A stretch of DNA of 64,000 bases, from the NCBI GenBank assembly GCA_004194705.1, contig SADC01001293.1, forward strand, positions 124,001 through 188,000, in the 5' to 3' direction. A program made the translations under genes and the position numbers. The notes under the pieces were generated by a model. It had not been told where the DNA came from. It did no database searches and saw nothing but the letters and a program-made list of their open reading frames with translations. Each line of letters opens with the position of its first letter. Within the stretch, counting starts at the first letter, position 1. Shown piece after piece: positions 24,201 through 35,400 of this stretch. This DNA is from Ditylenchus dipsaci (Eukaryota; Nematoda; Chromadorea; Rhabditida; Anguinidae).

Positions 24201-27200
24201 AAAGTTAAATGTATTTTTCACCAATATATTTTTTCAGGATCCAAGCCAATCTTTCCCAGCAGAGCCTATGCCTTCCAGCTCGTCTCAACGCTATATTGGG
24301 CCCCAAATACCCAGCCACCTTTTGCAGAACAATCAGAAAGAGGTGATGGAAATTCACAAACCGAAATATTTTTGAAGATTAATATTTCAATTTTAGACAA
24401 CAATCTTGCCCTGCCTCTATCAACTCCACCTCCGATCATAAGCCTTATGAGAAAGCATCCTCTTCAAAACTAAAGTCATTGGTCCAAGTTTGCCATCAGA
24501 ATTTTTCACTGCTGACAATGGTGCGTTGACATATTTCGCGCATTTTAACCAATTTTGAAAATGTTTTAGATGTGGAAGAAGTAAGCGGCATGCCACCAGA
24601 TGACCTCAAAATTCTACAGTGTTGCCCAACAAGCAGAAAACTACTAGCAATAACATTGGTCCATCGCTGCCATCGGAGTTTCTGCCAATAGTTTCCACTT
24701 CTCAGGTATGTTTATGATGATGAAAAAATACACGTAGAAAATGTCTGGGTCATCTGAAACACATTCCAATGTCTTTTTACATATAATCTTTACATATTGG
24801 GTGGTCAAGTAATGCTTGCGTCAGAACACTTTCCGGTTTGACTTTTAGATGGGCTTCAAATTGTAGGAAATATACAAATTTTAACACAATTTTCAAAACC
24901 AGGAAGTTGGTTCACACAAGAATTACTTGACAACCTAATAAATAAAAGCGATATTTCGGTCTGCCTACATGTAGTACGGATGATAAATATATATAAATGA
25001 TGATGATATACGTTTTTTGACTTTCATCATTCATAAAAAATAATTTCCTTACTCTAAGGCTACCAGGTGGACTACGAATTTTTCATTTTTTGTCGTTTGT
25101 TAATCACACTATGGTCAATGTACTCAATTTATTTCAAAATTATATTCTTTTATATTGACCATAATCTAACCAGCGCTATTAAGTCTGACGGTTTTATTTT
25201 GTAGGAGTCCTTAGCTGCAGGCGCTCAACACAAGAGTCCAAGTGTAATTGGACCATTCATACCACCAGAATTTTTATGTGATTCCACCCGATCCTCTGAT
25301 GATGGTTATATAGATGAGCCTTCAACGTCTAAAGCACACTCTTCTAAGAAGCGCCCAGATCTTTTTTCAAATGGAAAGACTCAGAATAGAGCTTCCCATA
25401 CTCTAGATTTGCCTTTGGATGAGGAAGAAGAGGTGTGTGCTCCAGCTCCTCCACCATTTAGACCAGTTGAGCCTTCGAATGGCAACGGAGTGGAGAAAAA
25501 CGATGAAGATGATTTTGTTGGACCTATGCCTCCTACACTAGACAGAACGGCTGAGGAGGAGCGTTATTTAAACAGAAGACTGGAATTTGAGATGCAGAAA
25601 GCCCAGGTTATTATTATAAATATTGATACCGTGAAGCTTCCAATAGCATTAAGAATGTTGGAACCGTTATTGGCCACAAAATTATTTTGAATTAGGGAAG
25701 GGCTAATGTAAAATTTTGAACTGAATTTGAGTAACACAAAACATTCGCTACGAATTTTTTTTCTGAAAAATAACTTTTTGAGATGGATATTTTAAGGCTA
25801 ACTAAAATTTAATTAATAAGAAGTTTTCGACATATGTGGCTAATTGAGAGATAAAACAGGGCTGTTCATTCATAAGCATCCAAATTTTGATACCTTACGA
25901 TTAATGAAAACCATGGATGTGATTCGAAAGATAATTTGGCTTGTTTATAATTTTTGCAGCTAATACAACCTATCGAAAAGCTTTTTAATTGACTGTATTA
26001 AAAAGTACCCTCTGTGCAGACTCTGTGTTTTACATGTATTTTTAAAGTGGTCAAGAGCATACGAACCTGCACCACAGATCTGTAAAACGTCTTATGCTCT
26101 AAATTATCGAGTGACTTGGTCATGAATAACTTTTTTGAAAACACATTTTTTTGAAAACACAAAAACACTTCTTACAAAATTGCTTTTTAAGGGATCGGGT
26201 GATCTAAAACGAGAAGAGTGGATGACTGAACTGCCGCAGAAGTTAAAGCAAAGCTATGGTTTAAGCGCTAAGTCTTCATTTGCAAAATCTTCTGCAGGAT
26301 CATCCTCATCCAGTGGTCAAAATGCCTGGACATCAACTCCTGGCACATCCAAGAAAACAGTCAAGGTGGCTAGAATGAATACAACAAATTTTAATTCATT
26401 GTTTAGGAAGCGGACAGCACAAAACGATCAGCAACCGATAAGTTGCAGGAAGAAAGGGTCAAACAATTGAATGTAGGTTATTGATACACACATATGGGCA
26501 GAAATTTAGCTCAGAATTCTGCGGGGCCTGCCCGATCGACATTAAAAACCTCGACCAGTACAAATGAAACCCTGACTCGAAACTGCCTCGGAGGCATTTC
26601 TCTGTCTCTATCAAAAAGTATTCCTTAAATCGAGGAAAGAGTAATTGTCGTTTTACGTTACCGCTGTACAAATATGCATCAAAAAAGTTAGTTAAAGGCC
26701 ATGGCCACGCTTCCTGGATTGTCCCCGCCAATTCAAACATTTATTTCCTAATTATTGAACTTCTGTGCTGATTTTTTAACTTGGTTTCTAACAAAAGTAC
26801 ACCTAAAATTAAATTCTAGGCCTTGTTTTGTTGGAAACCAAGTTGAAAAATCCATACAAAGTTGAATGATTAGTCGAAAAAATTTGAATTGGCGGAGGCA
26901 ACCGTCGTCGGAGACGGCGATGGCCCTTTTAAGTAGCGGGTTTTTTTGAGTCGAGGTTTGCCTGTAATTTTGACTGACTGAAAATCAGCACTAGTTAGCG
27001 GACCGCAAACTATGAGAAAAATGATTATTGTGTTTGTTTTTTTAATTTTTTAATTAATGGAATTTTAGGAAAACAGACAAGAGTCTTTAATGGATGTACA
27101 TCGGAAGAAGCGCAAAGCAGAAGAAAACGTAATTTTTATTTATATTTCTCTCTATAACCTAATTTCTTGCTGGATCTTTTTGTCTAGCGCTAATTTGGTT

Positions 27201-29470
27201 TTACCTTTCTTGTTCAAACATTGACGGGTCAACCGATTTTTTCGAAATTTCATATTTGCATTCAACGTTTCAAGAGCGGTTTTTTGTAAAACTGAACCTA
27301 AACTTTCCGATAGTGATTTTTTGGGTATTCCAGATTTTTACTCTAATACCCTATATACGATACGTTGAACACGATGGCACGCATCGATTTTCGATTTTCT
27401 GACTCATTTTGAGATAATGGCCTCCAAACTCAAGCACCCCGAAATTTGTAATTCATGTAAGGCAATTTCCATGATGTTTGTCGAAAGTGTGATACAGCAT
27501 TTGAATGATGATGGGCTTTCTAAAGAGGTATTACACGCCCCGGTCATGATCGCAAGAGTTGGAACAACAGTGGTAATTATGAAAAATAGGCCTTTTCGGG
27601 ACTCCACTTTTTCTCATAAAAATTCATTTTTCTCGAAATTTTTGTCTAACGGACCAAACTAAATTTCATGCTATCGGAACGTTTCATTCATGAGCTTTCA
27701 AATAGTATGTCAATTCCTTTGGGTGGGGTGGGATAGAATGCCGAAAACGCTTTTTAAATTTGCTAGTCATCCTAGATCTTTTCAGCTTTGACGTGAAACT
27801 TTTTTTCTATATGGCAAACCTGAAATTCTGGCACTGGATTAGTAATCAGCGTTCCCGATTTGCATGTAAAACTGCTCTTAAACGTAAATATCGACTGTCG
27901 TATTTCAAATTTCTCTGGAGACAAGAAATATTTAAATAAGTCAATACTTTAAATTTAAATATTACTTCTCTCGAGACGAATTTGAAATATGATAGCCGAT
28001 CTTTACGCTTAGAAGCAGTTTCACATGCAAATCGGGCACGCTGATAATGAATCCAGTGTCAGAATTTCAGGTTTGCAATGTAGAAGAAAAAGTTTTACGT
28101 CAAAAGCTGAAAAGAGTTAGGACGACTAGCAAACTTCAAAGGCCATTTCCGGCATCCTACCCCAAATTTATATACGGTTTGAAAGCTGATGAATAAGGCT
28201 TTCTGATAGCATGAAATTTAGTTTGGTCCGTTACACAAAAATTTCGAGAAAAATGAATTTTTATGAGAAAAGTCGAGTCCCGAAAAGGCCTATTTTTAAT
28301 AATTACCACTGTTGTTCCAACTCTTGCGATCATGACCGGGGCGTGTAATACCTCTTTAGAAAGCATCATCTGAGCTTTCAAATGCTATATCACACTCCAG
28401 ATAAACATCGTGAAAATTTCCCTAAAAAATCAAAAGTTCGCATGAATGTCAAATTTTCGAGTGTTTGACTTCGAAGGCCATTATCTAAAAACTGAGGGTG
28501 AAAATCAGAAAATCGATGCATGCTATCGTTAATAGGGTATTAGTGTAACAATCTGGAATACTGAAAATCGCTATCGGACTCTTGGCACGGGTCCAGATCC
28601 AAAATTTGAAAAAATTGCTCTTAGTTCACAAATTTACTTGCAAGAAAGTACTTTGTTCGATATACATTTTGTGTACCCGATCATTGCACTTCTAGATTCT
28701 TGAACCTTCAGACCTTTATCCCAGAGTCTCTAAAACTTGAGCCAACTGACCTGAACTTAACGAATAGCCTGACGTCTTTTTCAAAGAAAAATGTAATTCT
28801 ACATCGGAATGTAATAGCTTTGCATCCGTCGGTTACGCATTCTTAAGCGCGGTATCAAATGAATTGTTTCTTCAGTTCCAAATTCAAAATTTATTGCTCA
28901 TTCATAACTCATAAACTAATTTTATGTACCGTATTCTCTCTAGTAGTCCCACTGTGGGATTATTTTTCAATCTCCAAAAAATCTCGAAATTGTCAATGAA
29001 AAATGGCCCTAACTCTGAAATCCTAGTCAAAAAATCGGGGGTGTGGGATTATTAGAGCGAATACGGTATCTAAAAGTTATAACTTAACTAGTAAAAAAGA
29101 TAGGAACGAAAATGCAGACAAAAAATAGTTATAATGATAAGTTGAATTAGTAGGTTTAAAAATAAATCTGTGTGGCATAAATCATGGGGTTACACAGTTA
29201 GACTAACAAATAGAATTATCGTTTGATTCAAAATTGTTTTTGAAGCATTTTATGTTCAGGCAGTGTCCAGCAGTGAAACTGTGGGAGGCAGACGTCCATT
29301 TAATCGTGACACAGACATGCAGGTAAAATTTTTACTATAATTTTTTCCATACGATTCCAAAAATATTTTAGAATCGAGCATTAGCGAGTTTAACTGGCGA
29401 AGATGCAAAAGCTAGACTAGAAAGTTTGGGCTCCCGTTTTGGCAGCAGTTCTAGCAAAAAGTTTCTGTGA
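21287..29470 (+). CDS. GPALPP1/DUF3752-like protein with repeated IGPxxP motifs
   Basis: Exons: 21287-21431, 21483-21554, 21702-21753, 24238-24342, 24397-24520, 24570-24705, 25205-25606, 26192-26365, 26407-26472, 27069-27128, 29260-29322 and 29372-29470; about 500 residues. The N-terminal part is low-complexity and acidic with motifs of the GPALPP type: IGPQIPSHLL, VIGPSLPSEFF, NIGPSLPSEFL, VIGPFIPPEFL and VGPMPPTLDRTAEEERYLNR. The conserved C-terminal DUF3752 part shows KREEWMTELPQKLK, NAWTSTPGTS, ENRQESLMDVHRKKRK, RRPFNRDTDMQNRAL and a terminal SSSSKKFL. The family's molecular role is poorly known. Three or more frame breaks lie in homopolymers (AAA 21745-21747, AAAA 24466-24469, AAAA 24608-24611); restoring the first and third also fixes splice phase. 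Exon 24397-24520 still needs further indels to be fully open. The ATG follows TTTCCCAG by four bases, so the mRNA may be trans-spliced there. Confidence 0.88.
21585..21673. mobile_element. Very short inverted-repeat element (TTGGCCGAT word)
   Basis: CAGGGTTAGTGAAATTTGGCC and its partial inverse CATTTAGCC...GCCAACCCTGG enclose copies of GGCCGAT and CACAAAAT in both orientations. The ends resemble those of hAT-type elements. It lies in the third GPALPP1-like intron. Confidence 0.4.
22285..22805. mobile_element. Element built from the word GGCACATTTGGTAAA
   Basis: The left half (22285-22380) has four copies of TTTGGTAAA/GGCACATTTG; the right half (22620-22805) has six in inverse form (CAAATGTGCCTTTACCAAA). 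A TTAA-bounded element (22378-22617) is inserted in the middle. It lies in a GPALPP1-like intron. Confidence 0.6.
22378..22617. mobile_element. TTAA-bounded MITE (CATACCAGCGCGTTACAC ends), copy 1
   Basis: The ends TTTAAAGGCGCATACCAGCG and CGCTGGTATGCCCCTTAA are inverted copies; the second, better preserved copy is at 41018-41462. It is nested in the 22285-22805 element. Confidence 0.65.
23163..23262. mobile_element. hAT-like MITE built from GGCACCGGTGCC, copy 1
   Basis: The ends CAGTGTTGTAA and TTACAACACT are inverted copies; flanks AGTTGGAC and AGTTGGGAC look like a slightly damaged 8-base target duplication. Nearly all the interior is made of GGCACCGG, GGTGCCG and CGGTACCG words forming palindromes. 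The copy at 31123-31251 has an exact duplication. Confidence 0.75.
23295..24166. mobile_element. Foldback element carrying the TCTAAGGTAAGT core, copy 3
   Basis: The outer arms ACTTTACTTGGCC plus a C tract and G tract plus GGCAAGTAAAGT are inverted. Arm text (CATATTTGTGTTTCTCGACC, TTTTGAATTTTAAAGGGATT) is shared with the 12567 copy. The core at 23640-23800 has TCTAAGGTATGTGGGTGTGT and its inverse ACATACCTTAGACATGAG. It lies in the GPALPP1-like intron before the 24238 exon. Confidence 0.7.
26692..26932. mobile_element. TTAA-bounded MITE (AGGGCCATGG ends), copy 2
   Basis: It starts TTAAAGGCCATGGCCACGC and ends GGCGATGGCCCTTTTAA. Inner arms CCCGCCAATTCAAA and TTTGAATTGGCGG and CTTGGTTTCTAACAAAA with its inverse match the other copies. 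Confidence 0.7.
27300..28580. mobile_element. Long palindromic element in a GPALPP1-like intron
   Basis: The two arms (for example CCTCTAATACCCTATA/TAATAGGGTATTAGTG, CGCATCGATTTTCGATTTTC/GAAAATCGATGCATGC, CACGCCCCGGTCATGATCGC and its inverse) stretch over roughly 600 bases each around a centre near 27945. Opposed open frames at 27417-27662 and 28157-28381 are copies of the same non-genic arm. Confidence 0.7.
28927..29068. mobile_element. MITE, TACCGTATT/CTCTA family, copy 6
   Basis: This is the cleanest short copy: TACCGTATTCTCTCTAGTAG to GATTATTAGAGCGAATACGGTA, with GTCCCACTGTGGGATTATT inside the left and GTGTGGGATTATTAGAG at the right. It lies in the GPALPP1-like intron before exon 29260. 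Confidence 0.8.
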
Positions 29471-31122
29471 TTTGTTACCTGTCGTTGATGTAAGTAAAAT
29501 ATGTTTTTATTGTGTCTATTTTTATTCTATGCGCATCTGTTGTTCATCCGTCTATTTCATTGCTAATCTGTATAGCTAGGTTGGAAACTTGTGATCTGTA
29601 AAAAATTGCAAGAATATTTGGACAAACTTTACGTAGATCCTACCCAAAGACGTTTTTTAGGCGAGGCTAAAGCTTCTCTTGAAGTCATTCTACCACACCT
29701 TTTTTAATTTTAAATCGGCTTTTATTTTACAGTACTTTCAAAAAGATTTCAGATGAAGTTTATGTTTTTATCATCTTTCAAAAAACACAATTTTTCAAAA
29801 CTTGATGCTCGAACTTCGTATATATCACATACATTTAAAATAAGAAATACGGTAAAGTCTCCATAAACCGACAATTCTGATACCTGTATCTAACTGTGGT
29901 GTCGGCTTGTCGGGTCTCAACTGTACATGTATATTCCTAGATGTTTTCATTTTCCGTTTGTAACAAAATTTATCACCTCTTTTTATTCTGTACACTCACA
30001 GTTTTAATTGACCTCTTTTTAGTAACCCTTTGTTATCCTTTTGCATGTTTAAAGGTGAGTTTGTGGAGTTATTTTCAGCAAGTTGTTGTGTTTGTTGTCA
30101 TCTATTACCTGTTGTGACTCATTTTCTTCAATAAAACAATATTTCATACTGATTTTTTTATGAAAAATTAGCATTATAAAAGAAGTAAGGGCTGTAGGAG
30201 GGTCTGTTTTATTGCTTTTATTGCTTTTTGGCGCCCATTTCCAATGATTTGTAGATAATTTTTTTCTCCACAATAATTTAACTCTTGAATTCAATTTAAC
30301 CCTTGACTATGATGCAGCTCATTTTGCAAAAACAAATTACATATTTGATTACAAGTCAAAACAAATGTTCCAAAAACACCAAAATTTAGCGTTAAAGTGC
30401 CGTATTTGGGTGTCCTATAGGTTTCAAGTTCGCTCCCGCCTAAAGGCAGCATTTTTTTTTCAATTTTCAAACATTTTTGCCAGTTCTTTTTCACCAATCC
30501 GTCCTAAAGAAATCTGATTTTACCTTTCGTTTTTCCAAAATTATGCAATTTTTGCATACAAATACGTAAAACACCTCGATGGTGCACTGTCCCATATATG
30601 GGACAAACTTCAAACATGTTTTTCTCAACGAGCATCAGAGATATCGATGTCCGGTTTTTTTAAGTGAATAGTAAAGGACTGAGAAATTTTGTTTCTGGTG
30701 GAAGATCCATGATTTTGCTTTCAGAACATTGAGAAAAAATGTTTTTTTTCAAAAAGTGCCTTTTTGGACCCAATAGTATTTGAGAATTTTTTTTATAATA
30801 TGTTGGTTTTTTCTGTAACTAAATGAATCATTTGTCAAGAAAAAATGACATTTTAAAATTCCTACCATATATTTGGTATATACGGGACAAAGCGCATTTC
30901 AAGGTTATAAACCGATGCAGAAAAGACCGAAAACAGAAATTTTATAATCTACCAAATTTCCTATAATATACTTGATAACCCCTTCCCCCTAAAACACGCT
31001 TCACCCCCTATTTTTGGCATCTAACCTTGCTATTCGTTGTGGCATGTTGTTCTATTAGAAGTTTTCCGGTAGCACAAAACCAGGAGACTTATTGATCATT
31101 TGAAGCAGCACATCTGCTTAAC
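29471..31122. other. Intergenic, no gene seen
   Basis: This is the 3' side of the GPALPP1-like gene. A partial inverted CAGTC-type sequence occurs at 29852-29930 (GACAATTCTGATACC ... GTCGGCTTGTCGGGTCTCAACTG). The palindrome GTCCCATATATGGGAC is at 30588-30603. Nothing coding was recognised. Confidence 0.45.
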
Positions 31123-31251
31123 CAGTGTTGTAAGTGGCACCGGCAGCTCACAGCACCGAACCGGTGCCGTGAGCTGGTTCTGGTGCCGAAAATTTTTTGG
31201 TCGGTGCCGTGAGCTGGTGCCGGTGCCGTAGTTCTAAGATTTACAACACTG
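31123..31251. mobile_element. hAT-like MITE built from GGCACCGGTGCC, copy 2
   Basis: Inverted ends CAGTGTTGTAA and TTACAACACTG are bounded by an exact 8-base duplication, TGCTTAAC (31115-31122 and 31252-31259). The 107-base interior is almost wholly GGTGCCG, CCGTGAGCTGG and GGCACCGG words. An 8-base duplication and CAGTG ends are the hAT signature (established knowledge). Confidence 0.9.
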
Positions 31252-31360
31252 TGCTTAACACACTCAGCTTGTCTTTTGAGGAAAAGTAGAACCCATCATA
31301 TTGTAATTTTTTAGACTTGTTATTCAATTCTTATATATATTTTGTTTACATATTCTTTTA

Positions 31361-32240
31361 CAGTCGAACCTGGATAACCGGACACCTCGATAACCGGACA
31401 CCCCCGATAACTGGACACTTGTGAAAAATTTGGTTGGCCATCAAGGAAAAGCTTACCTCCGATAACTGGATACCCCGATAAGCGGACACCCCTGATAAAC
31501 GGACACTCTAATCCCGGTCCCATCTTATAAAAATTACCCTTGATAAACGGACACCCTGCATATTGTACAAATTAGGGACATAAATATCAAATAAAAAAAT
31601 ATTTGAAAAAAATATGAACATTTTTTGAATTAAAAAAATGTTGACCCTAAATGTTGACCCCGACTATGATTACGGCCAATTTCTCAAACGATTTTGCATA
31701 TGATAGCATGGTTTGTTTCTTCCTTTTAAAATTTTCGATTTTTTATTTGCGGATACCTACCAGGCAAAGTGGTACCCACTTCAGGTATCGAGGTTCGGCT
31801 GGGTGAAATCGCACATTTGGTCCTAAGAAACACAATTCCTCACACGATTATTCACACCCAATTCCTCACACGATTTAACGATACCCTGATTTGCCGACAC
31901 ACGAAAATGAGTCAATTTGGTTGGCTTTAACTAAAATTCAGTCAAAGTAGACCTCGATGCATAATTACTGCTATCTGAGTACTTGTATCACTGTCTGGTA
32001 GAATATTTTCTATAAAGCACCATCTAAGGAAAAATCTGGATATAGAGAATTGGATTTGCGGGTACCACTGCTTGGATGCTGATACCGAGAGGTAGCGTTA
32101 TACAATCTAGTACCACACATTAAGCAGAAAAATGATAAAAGTTTTTCAAACCTTTTTTTTCAACTCTTAGTTCCCACACCTCCGATAAGCGGACACCTTG
32201 GGCAAGCACCCAGTGGTGTTCGGTTATCCAGGTTCGACTG
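31361..32240. mobile_element. TA-flanked CAGTC-type element (word CGATAACCGGACACC)
   Basis: The left end CAGTCGAACCTGGATAACCG and right end CGGTTATCCAGGTTCGACTG are inverted and flanked by TA. The first 200 bases contain about eight copies of GATAA(C/G)(C/T)GGACACC; one or two inverted or direct copies recur at the right. The 880-base body is otherwise AT-rich and non-coding. Confidence 0.85.
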
Positions 32241-32448
32241 TATCTTGAAAAAGAAAGAAATATTTGTGTATGAGTTTACCTATTTTTTACAAAACTGCCA
32301 AAAAAAGTGTTGCTATTGGTCTTTTCTACAAAAATTTTTAATCTGGCGAAAGGCAGTTTGGTTACATCATGAAGCAAGTGAAATTCAGAAGGATTATATG
32401 TGTTTGAAGGAAAGAGTATTTTGGTTAGATCATCTCTTTTTTAGCGAC

Positions 32449-35400
32449 TTATGCAAAAGTCTTGGATATCCGCACACTGCGCTCAGATCGGCTCTGAGAG
32501 GCTCTAGATTGAGCTCGGTCGCCCAACTCTTCGGTAGGCCGCAGAATGTTAACATTTTCTCCAGGAGTGTCTACTCTGAAGTTGTTGTAGTTGTCGTTGC
32601 GAGACGAAGATGCAGAGCGGTTGAATTGCTGGGCATCTCTCACACTAAAGAGAAATAAATTATGTAGTTTAAAAATTGAAAAGTTTCAAAAATTTACCTT
32701 TGGCGAGACTCTGTACGCAACAGTGGTGCGGGTGGAATGATCGACTGCTGACTGCCAGAGCGTCGAATTTCCTCTCGGAACTCTAAAATATCATTTTTCA
32801 ATGATTTGCTTAAATAGTTTCCCTAAACCAACCAACCTTCAGAACGCCGGCTATGGTGAAGACCATTCGCATCAGCGCTTCGAGTGCTGTAATTTTTTTT
32901 TGTTTCAATAATAAAATATTGGGTGTTGTGACTACCTGAACTCATTGCGATACCCATTAGTCTGAGGCGACAAATAGTTAGGGTCAATATTGTTATTGCG
33001 GCTCTCAGTGCGAAAGTTTTGATGGAAACTTCCTGAAAATTGTTATATAATTAATGTTTGATAGTTCGAAGAACCCCATTGCTTTTGACCAGATTAACGC
33101 CTTTTTTGCTTTTCAACAATTGTCCTCATGACAGTTGTACTTTATATGACGTAAACGACGAACTTAGATTTGTTTGGTGGCTTACTATCATTTTCTTTGA
33201 TTAATTGCCTTGCCTAAATTTTTGCGAACAAATTTCAAAAATCCGGTTTGGTTTTTTATCTGGAAAAGCAGAAATTTTCCGATTTTTTGTTATTGGTTTG
33301 GGTCAGTTACCCAAAAAATTTGGTGTTCGGTTTTGGTTCGGGTAAGCGAAACCGAAAATCTAGGTTACCCGCCAACCCTACACTTGTTTTCTCAGCTCAA
33401 TTATAAATTATTTTTTCTAAACTTTTTGAGTAGCCTCTGATATCCCTCGAACCCTGCATATTTTTATTATCTTGCGCGCCATGAACTGCCAGCAAAATAA
33501 ACATAAAAATTTTTTGTGTGCCTTGAAGGCAATCTAGCTGATATTGCAAAAATTTAGTCAGCATTGTTTTATTACTTATTTTTTTAAATGAATTTTTGGG
33601 TGCTAAAATTTCAAAAACACCTTTAATATGTTTATTCTACTTCAAAACACATTTCTAGACAATGTTGATGCTAGTAACTAAGTTTTCTACTGCTGATTTA
33701 TTTTGTAATAGTGTCTAATAATTGTACCAACCATCAGATCCTCGGCCAGAATCATGCCGGTCCCGAGGAGAGTAACTGTTGGAACGAGATCCGATGGCCC
33801 TCTTCATCCCATTATCATTGTGAGCACTGGCTATTGGAATAGTTCGCTCACGGTACTCGATGGCTGGATGGCGTTTCTGGGCCTCCACTGTTAGGTGACC
33901 CTGAAAAAAAACAATAATATCTTGTGAAACAGGCAGTGCATCAATTTTGTTGAGTACTCGCTTGTATTTTTCACAAAGTTGGTTGTACAGGGTGAGTCAA
34001 GAAATTCGAACACTTTTAAATAACAACGGCCATAAATTTTTTTAATTCCGAAATTCTGTGAACGGAGATCGACTTAGTTTGATCTAACAATTTTTCTGGT
34101 ATGTTATTTGAAAAACACGATTTTCGCTTAGTCCCTGGGATTTGGGTCCTGGTCTGTGTATGGACTCTGGATGGCCAAAACCCAAACCACAGAAGGACCA
34201 AGCGAAAATCGCGTTTTTCAAATAATATACCAAAAAATTGTTAGATCAAACTAAGTCGATCTCCGTTCACAGAATTTCGGAATTAAAAAATTTATGGCCG
34301 TTGTTATTTAAAAGTGTTCGAATTTCTTGACTCACCCTGTATTTGCTAAAAAAAAAATTGGTGGTTTTTAGAATTTCAGCCGGTTAGCATCTGTAAATTT
34401 ATATTTGGAGCAAATTTATATTTTCGAAAAGCTCACAGCCACTCGAAAATAACATACGCCTTCATGTTCAAAAGCATTCTATTTAAAAAAAGCTAGAAGG
34501 ATTAAGGTGGTGATGCAAAACTGCGTTAGACATACTTGTGTCAGTTCACTCTAATATACCACCACTTTCATATGCAAACCTTGAGTTTTTTTGTAGAGTA
34601 AGTACCGTATTATCTCTATCAAACGAGCACTGTCTAATAAACGTTTTCTTATATCACTTATATCGAGAACTTATATCTCAGCCCAGAGCAAATATTTTGC
34701 AAAGCTGTTTTGCATTTTTTTAAACTCCCACAAGCTTTACCGATTTTACTTTTTACATTCTGGTTGAGCATCAAAAATCTAAAGATCGACCTCCAAATTT
34801 TCCGATTTTCGAGAAGTTGAAAAATAAATGAGCCGGACCGTTTAATACAGATAAGTTATCTTTAGTTCATATAATAATAATAATTACTCGACTGTCGATT
34901 GAACTGCTGATGTCTTGAGGAAACACATCAGTAGGCAACTGATATTTGCGCACAAAGTACATCTTGGTGTAATTGTCTGAAATGAAAACTCAAAATATAA
35001 ATTTTATGCGGAAAATTGTTGCTGCATATAATTTATCAGGTGATAAAAATTTGGACACTGGTGTCACATCTAGTATTTAATGCTAAGGCTGTATAGGCCG
35101 AGGCTAAAACCCCTTTTGATATTTGCTACCAAAATCAAAGGAATGGGTAATAAGAAGTAAAAATTGTGTAATTGCTACCATTATTTGCTTTGGGTCAATA
35201 AATAAAATATTGGAAATTGGAATCGTTCTTATTTTTGCTGGACGACGACTCACGAGACGTAAAAGCTTACCAGGATCACGCACATCCTCATGTCTACCCT
35301 CAATCAAGAGGGTGTCGTCAAAAGTCTTGACCTGCAATTCCTCTGGACGGAATTGGTAGGCATCAATATCGACAGCGAACCGCCCTCGATCGTTCACAAT

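Noticed and set aside
27417..28381. Opposed frames sharing protein sequence (ISM and KEVLHAPVMIARVGTTVV)
   Set aside because: The two are the arms of one palindrome; there is no conserved domain and they lie in an intron.
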